Shown here: positions 50,776 to 61,994 of the stretch, piece after piece
How positions within the stretch are numbered: position 1 is the first letter of the stretch
How the letters are laid out: every line of letters begins with the position of its first letter
Assembly (NCBI GenBank): GCA_022376925.1
Contig: JAIOJX010000005.1
Coordinates: forward strand, 156,751,501 to 156,815,500
Length of the DNA stretch: 64,000 nt
Direction: 5' to 3'
Source: Tragulus kanchil
Taxonomy: Eukaryota; Chordata; Mammalia; Artiodactyla; Tragulidae
Notes under the pieces: generated by a model
The model's database searches: none
What the model saw: only the letters and a program-made list of their open reading frames with translations
What the model was told of the DNA's origin: nothing
Translations under genes and position numbers: made by a program

Positions 50776-51621
50776 CCACATCCTACGGTCTTTTCCTGGT
50801 CCCTGGATCAGAGGAACACCAAGATTACACTCTTAAGCAAACAGCCTTCCTTAATCATTTGCAGAGGGGGAGAGTTGCTGGAGGAGGCTGTGAAAACCCC
50901 AGTGGCCTCTGCCTGGGGACGCCCTGGGCACGCAGGGAAGCGGGGAGGAGTGTGTTGTCTGCCCCGGAGGTCACTTGGGCCGCAACTCCCCCTGCAGCCA
51001 GAGGAAACCCCTGAGGTCCTCCCAGTCCGGCTCTGCACCAGGCCCAGCTCCTTTCCTCCCATGCCTGTTCCTCTTGCCTCTAAAACCTGCCCCAGATGGA
51101 ACGTTCCTCCAGGAGCCCCTCTGCAGTCTGACCGCAGTCCTTCTGGTCCCTTGCAACCATCTGTATCGCCTGAGCCATGTCACCATCCGCACCGTGTCTC
51201 CAAGTGCTCTGCTGCTTTAAGCACTGACCTCCCCATGTCCAAAGGGCTTTGTATCATCCTGAGGCCAAGGGCAATGGCCCCTCTGTTTATCTGTAACTAG
51301 CCAGGGTGGAGGCTGTCAGTAGACCAGACACTCGGGACTTGTTAGCAGCTGGTCCACTTCACCAACTGACTCACTGCCTGAGTGAGCAACCAGATGTTCC
51401 ATGTGAACAATGAGAGACCTTCCAGAGAAGTGGCAGTGAGGATGCAGAGGGGTCAAAGGGGACATGATGGCCTCCTGGCACGTTTTCACCTCTTTTTCAC
51501 AACTGCGACTCACTTGGGACAAGAGGTTATGCCCTGTGGAGTCCACAGTCTGAGAACGCGGACACCGCTCCTTCTCTTCCCTATAGCATTCCCACCGTGC
51601 GTCTGTCCAACAGAATTGTCA
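50776..51621. other. GC-rich unidentified sequence, no exon supported
   Basis: The longest open frame in the window (200 codons, 50698-51300, plus strand) runs through here. It starts inside the MIR, has no recognisable domain and has overlapping frames on both strands, so it is judged chance. Confidence 0.45.
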
Positions 51622-51752
51622 GTTCAGTTCAGTTGCTCAGTTGTGTCCAACTCTTTGCGACCCCATGGACCACAGCATACCAGGCTCCCTGGTCCTTCTT
51701 CACCTCCTGGAACTGGTTCAAACTCGTGTCCATTGAGTTGGTGACAGAACTG
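51622..51752 (-). mobile_element. BovB LINE 3' fragment
   Basis: Antisense BovB end: gttcagttgctcagttgtgt, gaccccatggaccacagcat, gtgtccattgagttggtgac. Confidence 0.8.
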
Positions 51753-52194
51753 TCTTCAGTGGGCAAATCCTTTCGTGGTGGAGACCCTTCTTCACACAAG
51801 TTTGGTGTAGACGAAGAAAAGACAACTGCTTAGCTGGTCCTGCCATCGCAGGCTTACCAGCACAGTCCTCATGGCAGATGGTCAAGGCTTCACCGCAGGT
51901 CACTTCACCTTGACTGCTGGTCCTTTCCCCACCCCGCAGGACCCAGGTGAGGCGATACCTCCTGACCACCGGGTACCTTCTGTTCCCCCTTCACAAAGCT
52001 CTTTTGAGCTGCCACAAGCCTTTCATGGTTTTCAGTCCACATTCCAACCCTCCCCGGTTTGCCTTTTTCTTGTTGCCACCTCTGACCCCATCAGTCTGAC
52101 CACAGTTACTCACTGGGACTTATGAGATTATTTCTACTTGGCAAACGACTTCCATCCAGCAACCCTATAGGCAAAGGAAAGTGAAGTCAAACAA
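51753..52194. other. Unidentified sequence
   Basis: No repeat or gene recognised. Confidence 0.35.
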
Positions 52195-52345
52195 AGCTGG
52201 GCTCAAGGTATAGCATTGCCATTTTACTAACTCCTTCAACCTCAGTTATACCCTACCTGTAAAATGGGCCCCATAGTAGCGAGTTGATAGAATTAAATGA
52301 GATGACATAATACACGTAATCCCTGTGGTCCAGAGTTCTCAGTCA
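52195..52345 (+). mobile_element. MIR SINE
   Basis: Plus-strand MIR core: ttcaacctcagttataccct, ctgtaaaatgggccccatag, gagttgatagaattaaatga, gacataatacacgtaa. Confidence 0.7.
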
Positions 52346-52625
52346 GCACCAGTTCCCCACCACCACAAGCAGAGTTATCGTGAAGATTATTTGAGTTAAT
52401 ATTTGTGAACTATGAAACAATGCCTGTCACACAGAAGACAGATGCACACAGAATAATTTTCCCTCTTCCCCGTCCCACCCCAAGGAATGAATGCGTATCT
52501 AAACTCCATTTTGCCTTATATGTATTTCCACCTCAGGGAAACAGAATTGTATCTAAGTCCACATGCATCTCGGGGAAGGAGCATTTTGCTAAAAGGCTAG
52601 AATGTAATTCTTTAATTCTCTTTTT

Positions 52626-52735
52626 GGTGGTTTCATTGCTAAGTGGTGTCTGACTCTTGTGGACCGCATGGACTGTAGTCCACCAGGCTCCTCTGTCTAT
52701 GGGATTTTATCCAGGAAGAATACTGGAGTTGAAAG
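52626..52735 (-). mobile_element. Bov-tA SINE, 3' half
   Basis: Antisense ggtttcattgctaagtggtg, gactgtagtccaccaggctc, ctgtctatgggattttatcc. It ends where the minisatellite-like sequence begins. Confidence 0.75.
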
Positions 52736-52759
52736 TGTTCTACCTCGGATTGAGACTTA

Positions 52760-53285
52760 AACCCAAAACTCAGTTTGAGAGTCGAACCCACTTGAGCAGG
52801 ATTTGAACTGGCCAAAGTTTCGCTGTGAACCTGCAAACCTGGCCAGAATCCCACATGGTTGGGACTCGATACGGCTAAACCCTGTGTAGGGCTTCAGCCC
52901 ACATGGCTGGGGCCCAGACTTGATCAAACCCTGCTTGGGACTTAAATCCACATGGCTAGGACTCAATCCAGCCAAATCCCTGTCTGGGACTTGAACCCAT
53001 GTGGCTGGAACTCGATCCAGCTAAAACCCTGCCTGAGACTTGAATCCATGTGGCCGGGACTCAACCCTGGTCAAAACCCACCTGAGACTTAAACCCACGT
53101 GGCTGAGGCTTAACCCCAGCCAAAACCCTGCTTGAGGCTTGAACCCATGTGGCAGGAGCTCAGACCTGATCAAACCCTACTTGGGACTTAAACCCAAGTA
53201 GGCTAGGCTAGGACTCAATCCAGCCAAACCCTGGTCTGGGACTTGAACCCACGTGGCCAGGACTTAATCCAGCCAAAATCCTAGT
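52760..53285. repeat. 49-bp minisatellite with a five-unit higher-order period
   Basis: About nine diverged units from 52850 to 53283, plus weaker ones upstream. The unit reads gacttgaacccatgtggctg, gaactcgatccagc, then taaaaccctgcctga. Units 1, 2 and 3 resemble units 6, 7 and 8 more than their neighbours, giving an approximately 245-bp higher-order period. Most units hold a tggctgg...ccagcca inverted repeat that could fold. Confidence 0.85.
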
Positions 53286-53289
53286 CTTG

Positions 53290-53740
53290 AGAAATCTCTG
53301 AATTAAAATCACTCACCTAACATCTGAACCCACTGAGGCTCAGGTTCTTTGTGTCTCAATGCAGAAGGAATTCAGTGAGAAGCAGGGTGATAGGCAAGAA
53401 GTGGATTTATTAGGATAGGACGCTTGTTAGAGGTGCAAGCGGGCAGGCGGGAAAGCTCTACTGCTCCGATTGGGTGGGCAGCAATATATATATGGGAGGG
53501 TAGAAGACCACCTTCTTCAAGTAGATGTAGATGCAGACATAAGAGACACATTATTAGCTCCTCCTTCCCTAGTTCTTCTTTCATTAGCTATCTATACTCA
53601 GTCAAGCCTGCTTTATTGAATAAGGAGCAGCTTTCTTGAGTTATTGTTAACTTACTGGCCTCCCAACTTTTATTAGGTCTTACCTTTCCACCTACAGTCC
53701 CCTACTAGGACTTTAAAACTACCTAACTATTCTATTCTGT
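53290..53740 (-). mobile_element. Probable endogenous retroviral LTR fragment, antisense
   Basis: The phrase gaaggaattcagtgagaagc followed by aagtggatttattaggatag recalls the antisense start of common ruminant ERV LTRs. No retroviral coding sequence is present. The adjacent minisatellite may belong to the same element. Family name not assigned. Confidence 0.4.
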
Positions 53741-53749
53741 CCCTATAAG

Positions 53750-53858
53750 AGTGGGTAGCCATTTGCTTCTCCAGGGGATCTTCCTGACCCAGGAATTGAA
53801 TCCAGATCTCTTGCATTGCAAATTGATTATCTACCGACTGAGCTACAAGGGAAACCCC
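53750..53858 (-). mobile_element. Bov-tA SINE, 5' half
   Basis: Antisense gtagccatttgcttctccag, ggatcttcctgacccaggaa and head complement ctgagctacaagggaaaccc. A duplicate lies at 54842-54950. Confidence 0.8.
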
Positions 53859-54841
53859 TTTCACCCAGGGTTGGTCCAAATATTGAGCAAGGAGTGAGAC
53901 ACCAAAGCCCGTTTGGGGCTGCCATATTCATGGACTGAAATGCATGGAAAAGACCCAATCAGTCCAGGTCAGCCTGGCAGCAGAAGCCACGGGATGCTGT
54001 CTTATTTCATGGAAATGTTGCTGCCCTCCAGATTCCTGAGTGAACTCCAAAACACAGAAATGCCAACATGACCCAGGCTGCTCTCCAAACTGCAAGCCCA
54101 TGTCTGCCCACAGGTCTCTCTAAGCAGCCCACACAGGCACTCTGTCTTCAATAAAAAAACTCACAAAATAAAACCCCAGAGATTGCGGGTTTGGAAAATG
54201 ACAGTTTTCCACTGATCTTCAGGACCAATTTCTGAAGGTTTTATGTTACTGCTGGAAGTGGACAACTCAGACAGCTGTCCTTCCTTCAGGGACTCCAAGC
54301 CCATCCATGGGGCTGGCACAACCGGGCCTCCCTTCACCTGCTCAGGCCCACATCCAGGACACAGCTGCATTAGGAGGGTGGATCAGCCCAGTTACCAAGA
54401 CGAAAAGGAAACACAGCCCGTGTCACATGCTGTCCCTTCGTTCCATCCAGCTCACGTGGTCCAAGCTGTCTGGCCCTGGTGGGTCTGGCTGGTGGGATGT
54501 GTGATTTCTGGCACTAGAAGTCAGGAACCCATTTGATTTATTTAGATGCAGTGCCACCATTGGGTGGGTCTCCTAAGGTTTCAGTGGCTTTCTTTCCACT
54601 TTGGCTCTTTCCTTCACTCCACTCCCTAGAGACCCTGCCAAGCCTGCTGTGCTTCAGCCCACTAGTTCTTCTTTCATTAGCTATCTATACTCAGTCAAGC
54701 CTGCTTTATTGAATAAGGAGCAGCTTTCTTGAGTTATTGTTAACTTACTGGCCTCCCAACTTTTATTAGGTCTTACCTTTCCACCTACAGTCCCCTACTA
54801 GGACTTTAAAACTACCTAACTATTCTATTCTGTCCCTATAA

Positions 54842-54950
54842 GAGTGGGTAGCCATTTGCTTCTCCAGGGGATCTTCCTGACCCAGGAATTGAATCCAGAT
54901 CTCTTGCATTGCAAATTGATTATCTACCGACTGAGCTACAAGGGAAACCC
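54842..54950 (-). mobile_element. Bov-tA SINE, 5' half (duplicate)
   Basis: Right-hand copy of 53750-53858 from duplication P. Confidence 0.78.
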
Positions 54951-55756
54951 TTACACCCAGGGTTGGTCCAAATATTGAGCAAGGAGTGAGACACCAAAGC
55001 CCGTTTGGGGCTGCCATATTCATGGACTGAAATGCATGGAAAAGACCCAATCAGTCCAGGTCAGCCTGGCAGCAGAAGCCACGGGATGCTGTCTTATTTC
55101 ATGGAAATGTTGCTGCCCTCCAGATTCCTGAGTGAACTCCAAAACACAGAAATGCCAACATGACCCAGGCTGCTCTCCAAACTGCAAGCCCATGTCTGCC
55201 CACAGGTCTCTCTAAGCAGCCCACACAGGCACTCTGTCTTCAATAAAAACACTCACAAAATAAAACCCCAGAGATTGCGGGTTTGGAAAATGACAGTTTT
55301 CCACTGATCTTCAGGACCAATTTCTGAAGGTTTTATGTTACTGCTGGAAGTGGACAACTCAGACAGCTGTCCTTCCTTCAGGGACTCCAAGCCCATCCAT
55401 GGGGCTGGCACAACCGGGCCTCCCTTCACCTGCTCAGGCCCACATCCAGGACACAGCTGCATTAGGAGGGTGGATCAGCCCAGTTACCAAGACGAAAAGG
55501 AAACACAGCCCGTGTCACATGCTGTCCCTTCGTTCCATCCAGCTCACGTGGTCCAAGCTGTCTGGCCCTGGTGGGTCTGGCTGGTGGGATGTGTGATTTC
55601 TGGCACTAGAAGTCAGGAACCCATTTGATTTATTTAGATGCAGTGCCACCATTGGGTGGGTCTCCTAAGGTTTCAGTGGCTTTCTTTCCACTTTGGCTCT
55701 TTCCTTCACTCCACTCCCTAGAGACCCTGCCAAGCCTGCTGTGCTTCAGCCCACTC

Positions 55757-57025
55757 CAAGCCATCCCTAAGAATCTACTAATTAAAGTTCTTTGACATCT
55801 TTCATGTGGCAGTTTAGGAAACTCTAGGGCAAGTCCTCATCTGAGGTTTGGACATAGGCTTCTGACCTCAAAGCCTTTGGGGGTGCCAACCCATTCCAAA
55901 AGTTGTCAATCAAAAAGGAGGAGCAGGTTGAGCAAACAAGTGTCCTTGGTTACCAAATCTACCCCCCCTCCCAGATATCTACCCTTGGTCTTGACATCTG
56001 CAGTCACTTTGGCTGTGGCTAAGTGGTTTTGTCTTCCCCTCATCCTCCTCTTGATTCCATACCCTGCTGTACCCTCCCAGAAAGCCCTCAAATTGTAGAT
56101 GAACTGTTCCTGGCCCTTAAAGTAAACAGAGCCATGGCACAGCTTCCTGCGGTGACCTCCATCACCCTGGCAGTAGAGACACACGAACAGTGGGCTCCTC
56201 AGCATCTCCCTGACTGCCACTCTTAGGGATTCAGGGCTTGATGCAGCTCCCTAGGGAGGACCACCTTCATGTCAGTCCCTCCGCTGATGGAAGAAGGCAG
56301 CTGTTGGTCCCTGAAAGCAGTGGCATGGTGAAAGTAACAACGGTTGTCATTTAACCGGGTGGTAATGTGAGAGCCCTATTACAGGAAGAGCTGCTATGGC
56401 TCAGCTAATTGACTTCTAGTCCTGAAGAGCTCTACTGAAAACTCTAGAGCTACCATTAGTTTCTTTGGCAAAGAATACTGTGATCGACTAGCACCATCTT
56501 CCACCAGTGTGAGGAAGGAAAGTGGAAACATGGGGGCTACTCATGTGTCATCTCTTCCATGTAACTTCCCCAAGCCTCCTCCTTCCTAGACAACAGCGTC
56601 TGCTCCACAGTGGGGGCAGAGCAATGAAAACAGGATCTCAGATGTCCTTTCTAGTCTTTACAGGAGGTGGTCCATCTTTTAGCACCTCCTGATCTCATAA
56701 GTTCATTCAGCCCAGCATTCAGCCCTTTGCTGTCCATGCTTAAAGCTGCTGACTGGTCCTTAACCCAAGTTTCTGGCTGAAGCCATCACTTCCTCTCTTT
56801 GGCCCTGGGGTCATCCTGTTTCAAGCACCATTCCCAAGAACGCTGGACCATGGGCCTTTCTCTTGGTCCTCCTGTCCCTCCTGACCTTTATGTTTCACTC
56901 CACCTGGCTAGATTATCCCTTCCTCTTATCTCAATTCTTCATTCCTTTCCCTCCCATTGGCTCGTTCATTCTAACTTGTCCACACAAGTTAGTTGGAATT
57001 CTCTTCTGATTATTTGTGTGTGGAT
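55757..57025. other. Unidentified sequence, partly in duplication Q
   Basis: No gene or named repeat recognised. An open frame of 146 codons at 56799 enters the Bov-tA at 57036 and is spurious. Confidence 0.4.
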
Positions 57026-57035
57026 ATTTTTGTAT

Positions 57036-57264
57036 GGGCTTCCCAGGTGGCGCAGTGGTAAAAAATCCACCTGCCAGTGCAGGAGTCACAGGAGACTCTG
57101 GTTCAATCCCTGGGGTCAGAAAGATCCCCTGAAGCAGGAAATGGCAACCCACTCCTGTATTCTTGTCTGGAAAATTCCATGGACAGAGGATCCTGGTGGG
57201 CTACAGTCCATGGGGTCGCAAAGAGTTGGATATGACTGAGCATGCAGTGTGCACACACACGCAC
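57036..57264 (+). mobile_element. Bov-tA SINE, full length
   Basis: Complete element from gggcttcccaggtggcgcag to a (CA)n tail. Exact target-site duplications atttttgtat at 57026-57035 and 57265-57274. Confidence 0.92.
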
Positions 57265-58127
57265 ATTTTTGTATATTTCATCTAAGCCAACACCTTCTGA
57301 GAAATTTCAGTGGGTGTGGAACTTATATCAGATACCAAAAAAACCCACACTGTTCCTACCTATTGTTTCTCACTCCCATGTGCACTACCACAGTCTACAT
57401 ACTGTAGATATTCATCATAGTTATTCCCTTACCTTTGGCTTAGAACACTTCTGCTACCAAGCCACAGAGGCTGTGACCAGCCCCCTCATCTGGCTTTCTC
57501 CTTGCTTAAGCCTGAACATACTGCCTTCTTAGCTCTGAGTCTTCTCTTGTATTTAGTCCCCAGTGGTGGGCTCAAATCCCCTCTCCCCTTGAAATCCACC
57601 TCACTTTTCCTGATTCCTTGTTGACCGTCTTTTCTCCCCTTCCTTCTTCCATGTAACTTCCCCAAGCCTCCTCCTTCCTAGACAACAGCGTCTGCTCCAC
57701 AGTGGGGGCAGAGCAATGAAAACAGGATCTCAGATGTCCTTTCTAGTCTTTACAGGAGGTGGTCCATCTTTTAGCACCTCCTGATCTCATAAGTTCATTC
57801 AGCCCAGCATTCAGCCCTTTGCTGTCCATGCTTAAAGCTGCTGACTGGTCCTTAACCCAAGTTTCTGGCTGAAGCCATCACTTCCTCTCTTTGGCCCTGG
57901 GGTCATCCTGTTTCAAGCACCATTCCCAAGAACGCTGGACCATGGGCCTTTCTCTTGGTCCTCCTGTCCCTCCTGACCTTTATGTTTCACTCCACCTGGC
58001 TAGATTATCCCTTCCTCTTATCTCAATTCTTCATTCCTTTCCCTCCCATTGGCTCGTTCATTCTAACTTGTCCACACAAGTTAGTTGGAATTCTCTTCTG
58101 ATTATTTGTGTGTGGATATTTTTGTAT

Positions 58128-58356
58128 GGGCTTCCCAGGTGGCGCAGTGGTAAAAAATCCACCTGCCAGTGCAGGAGTCACAGGAGACTCTGGTTCAATC
58201 CCTGGGGTCAGAAAGATCCCCTGAAGCAGGAAATGGCAACCCACTCCTGTATTCTTGTCTGGAAAATTCCATGGACAGAGGATCCTGGTGGGCTACAGTC
58301 CATGGGGTCGCAAAGAGTTGGATATGACTGAGCATGCAGTGTGCACACACACGCAC
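58128..58356 (+). mobile_element. Bov-tA SINE, full length (duplicate)
   Basis: Right-hand copy of 57036-57264 from duplication Q, with the same flanking atttttgtat repeats. Confidence 0.88.
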
Positions 58357-58743
58357 ATTTTTGTATATTTCATCTAAGCCAACACCTTCTGAGAAATTTC
58401 AGTGGGTGTGGAACTTATATCAGATACCAAAAAAACCCACACTGTTCCTACCTATTGTTTCTCACTCCCATGTGCACTACCACAGTCTACATACTGTAGA
58501 TATTCATCATAGTTATTCCCTTACCTTTGGCTTAGAACACTTCTGCTACCAAGCCACAGAGGCTGTGACCAGCCCCCTCATCTGGCTTTCTCCTTGCTTA
58601 AGCCTGAACATACTGCCTTCTTAGCTCTGAGTCTTCTCTTGTATTTAGTCCCCAGTGGTGGGCTCAAATCCCCTCTCCCCTTGAAATCCACCTCACTTTT
58701 CCTGATTCCTTGTTGACCGTCTTTTCTCCCCTTCCTTCTTCCT

Positions 58744-59927
58744 GAAAAAGGAAGGGAGGCACCACATGAATACATGTCTTTCCCAAGGAAAATATATTTC
58801 TGGCTCTGACTAGCAAATCATTTTTAAGCATGAATAGCACAGTGCTTCATCATTTTTCTCCTGTCAATTTTTAAGCAATAGCTGAAGCAGTAGTAGGTTG
58901 GGGGCAGCCAGGAAAATGAGCTCTGGCCCAGGAGCCCCAGACTAAAGGAAATCAGACAGCAAGCCCAACTGCAGCAGCAGAAACTCTCCATTCCTGATGT
59001 TTTTTTCCTTTCCATTTGGTTTCCATGGGACCCTGTCTTGGGGGCAAGAAGGGCTTCCAAAACTGATGATTTGTATTCTGTACAAAAATAAGAAACCAAA
59101 TTTCAGGATGGCAAAAAAAGAAGAAGATAAAAAACAAGCATTAAGAAATGTGTAAGGGACCAGGACCTAAGAACTTTTCAGAAACCCAACACCAAGGCTA
59201 ATTTTGAGGGCACTCATTGACTGCCATCTCTCCCTACTTGCTCTTTAATAGTATCAAAATGCAAAAGAGGTTGTACCTTCAAGACTTGGAAATATTTTCC
59301 ACCCAACTCACAACCAGAATTGCAATGTCCTATTTTGGGGACTGAGATTGAGAAACTCCTATCCTTGAGGGGTTTTTGGAGTTTCATTTTTTGCTTTGTT
59401 TTGTTTGAAATTTTATACTACCCTGTGATACTTTATTTGCTTTCCTTTAGGTTTTAAGCAGTCCTGTGATTCAGTAAGCCAGCAGGCTTCTCTGAGTCAT
59501 CCATATTTTCTGGGACTCAACACTGAGCCCTCTGATTGAAATTCACTAAACGGAAACAAAACTGAGAGCTCAAATTGGGCATGGCAAGTCAGAAATCCTG
59601 AGGGCCAAAACTGATAAGCCTCTGAGTCTGACAGACTCAACCAAGTTGGGAGGAAGGTATCATGTATCTGGCCTTTCAAACTCAGATCCGCCCTCCCACT
59701 GAATTTGGGCACCAGCCGAAGACACCATCTTAGGTCTTATCTTTGCAGGACCTGTTAACTAATCGTCAACAAATCATGGGGTTTCTCTTTGCTAGTCCTA
59801 AAACAGATGCCTTCAAGAGTATTTACATTTTTATGAAAGCTTCCTGGAGTTGGAATTCATCTCTAATGGTAACATATAGTGGAGAGAAGATGGTGTTGAA
59901 TTTTTTTTAATTACAGCATTCAGGCTT
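58744..59927. other. Unidentified sequence
   Basis: No gene or named repeat recognised. Part of it (from 59277) is repeated in duplication R. Confidence 0.35.
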
Positions 59928-59968
59928 CCCAGGTGGCTCAGTGGTAAAGAAACCACCTGCCAATGTAA
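59928..59968 (+). mobile_element. Bov-tA SINE head only
   Basis: First 40 bp of Bov-tA (aggcttcccaggtggctcag, taaagaaaccacctgccaat), then unrelated sequence. A duplicate lies at 61016-61063. Confidence 0.65.
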
Positions 59969-60127
59969 AACCACACCATTCAGTGGGTGAACCAACCCCA
60001 TAGCATGATGGTGGAAGGACGGAGAGCAGTGGATTCACACTTCTGCACTGTGTCACAGGATGTTGTTCCAAAAGGAACAATGTGAAACGGCTAAAACATT
60101 CATTCTTTCTTTCTTTCAAAAAATATC

Positions 60128-60320
60128 TGGGGACTTCCCTGGCAATTCTGTGGTTAAGAATTTGCCTTCCAATGAAGGGCATCCAGGTTCCATCCCTGGT
60201 CATGGAACTAAGATCCCACCTGCCTCTGGGCAAAACCAAAACATGAAACAGAAGCAAGATTGTAACAACTTCAATAAAGGCTTCGAAAATGGTCCACATC
60301 ACAAAAAATCTTTAAAAAAG
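60128..60320 (+). mobile_element. CHR-type SINE, short form
   Basis: Head gggacttccctggcaattct, cctggtcatggaactaagat, then the characteristic end agaagcaagattgtaacaac, ttcaataaaggctt, ggtccacatcacaaa. A duplicate lies at 61223-61415. Confidence 0.8.
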
Positions 60321-61222
60321 ATGTTTGAGTTCCCACCTTGAGTGCCAGGTAAGATCCAGATGTTAGCAACACTTCAAGACTTGGAAATATTTTCCACCCA
60401 ACTCACAACCAGAATTGCAATGTCCTATTTTGGGGACTGAGATTGAGAAACTCCTATCCTTGAGGGGTTTTTGGAGTTTCATTTTTTGCTTTGTTTTGTT
60501 TGAAATTTTATACTACCCTGTGATACTTTATTTGCTTTCCTTTAGGTTTTAAGCAGTCCTGTGATTCAGTAAGCCAGCAGGCTTCTCTGAGTCATCCATA
60601 TTTTCTGGGACTCAACACTGAGCCCTCTGATTGAAATTCACTAAACGGAAACAAAACTGAGAGCTCAAATTGGGCATGGCAAGTCAGAAATCCTGAGGGC
60701 CAAAACTGATAAGCCTCTGAGTCTGACAGACTCAACCAAGTTGGGAGGAAGGTATCATGTATCTGGCCTTTCAAACTCAGATCCGCCCTCCCACTGAATT
60801 TGGGCACCAGCCGAAGACACCATCTTAGGTCTTATCTTTGCAGGACCTGTTAACTAATCGTCAACAAATCATGGGGTTTCTCTTTGCTAGTCCTAAAACA
60901 GATGCCTTCAAGAGTATTTACATTTTTATGAAAGCTTCCTGGAGTTGGAATTCATCTCTAATGGTAACATATAGTGGAGAGAAGATGGTGTTGAATTTTT
61001 TTTAATTACAGCATTCAGGCTTCCCAGGTGGCTCAGTGGTAAAGAAACCACCTGCCAATGTAAAACCACACCATTCAGTGGGTGAACCAACCCCATAGCA
61101 TGATGGTGGAAGGACGGAGAGCAGTGGATTCACACTTCTGCACTGTGTCACAGGATGTTGTTCCAAAAGGAACAATGTGAAACGGCTAAAACATTCATTC
61201 TTTCTTTCTTTCAAAAAATATC

Positions 61223-61415
61223 TGGGGACTTCCCTGGCAATTCTGTGGTTAAGAATTTGCCTTCCAATGAAGGGCATCCAGGTTCCATCCCTGGTCATGG
61301 AACTAAGATCCCACCTGCCTCTGGGCAAAACCAAAACATGAAACAGAAGCAAGATTGTAACAACTTCAATAAAGGCTTCGAAAATGGTCCACATCACAAA
61401 AAATCTTTAAAAAAG
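61223..61415 (+). mobile_element. CHR-type SINE, short form (duplicate)
   Basis: Right-hand copy of 60128-60320 from duplication R. Confidence 0.78.
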
Positions 61416-61468
61416 ATGTTTGAGTTCCCACCTTGAGTGCCAGGTAAGATCCAGATGTTAGCAACACT

Positions 61469-61994
61469 GCAGCAGACCAAACTGACAAAAATCCCCTCCC
61501 TCCTGTAGCTTGTAAATTCTAGAAATACTCATACGAGCACATTAACACATGAAGTAAACTATGAAAATAGTAAACAAAACTAACGATTCTGTTTTTTTTT
61601 CCTGTGATACTATAATAGCCATACAGAGTTTTAGACAAGATGAGCACTAATAAGAATACAATCACATTGTCTGGGGTAAGTCTATTCCTACCAGGTCAGA
61701 GCCCCGCCACCTGCCTTCTCTATCAGGCACACTTTTCCCTGGAAAAACTAATCAAATAGTAAATCTATTCTCTAAAACCTGGCTGGTTTATTTACTCCTT
61801 TATAACTAATTAGTTGAGTGAGTCTCAGTTTCCTCCTCTGTAAAATGAAACTATGACCAGATATCACAGAAAGTGGGGTAATCTGTAAGAAAGCACTTGG
61901 AATCGTGCATCAGGGAAGCAAGAAATTCATTTCTGAGTCACGCAAAGGTCATTCCTTCCAAGTGGCAGAACCACAGGTATTAATCCAGTTGCCC
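61469..61994. other. Unidentified sequence with a short MIR fragment
   Basis: 61815-61870 carries the MIR-like gtctcagtttcctcctctgt then aaaatg. The rest is unassigned. Confidence 0.4.

Larger units (their letters stand above)
53569..55756. repeat. Tandem duplication P, period 1092 bp
   Basis: Left copy 53569-54660, right copy 54661-55756, joined at ct. Small changes: gggaaaccccttt against gggaaaccctta, ataaaaaaactc against ataaaaacactc. Confidence 0.97.
56554..58743. repeat. Tandem duplication Q, period 1092 bp
   Basis: Left copy 56554-57645, right copy 57646-58743, joined at a shared tcttcc. The copies appear identical over the parts compared, including the Bov-tA. Confidence 0.98.
59277..61468. 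repeat. Tandem duplication R, period 1095 bp
   Basis: Left copy 59277-60371, right copy 60372-61468, joined at ct. No differences noticed over most of its length. Confidence 0.98.

Noticed and set aside
50698..51300. 200-codon open frame, the longest in the window
   Set aside because: Starts inside a MIR fragment, has no recognisable domain or splice context, and overlaps comparable frames on the opposite strand; expected in GC-rich non-coding DNA.
56799..57239. 146-codon frame present twice (also 57891-58331)
   Set aside because: Doubled only because of duplication Q; the C-terminal half is translated Bov-tA.
9634..60320. tRNA-like sequences with A and B boxes
   Set aside because: All lie at the heads of Bov-tA or CHR SINEs; none folds into an intact tRNA with acceptor stem.
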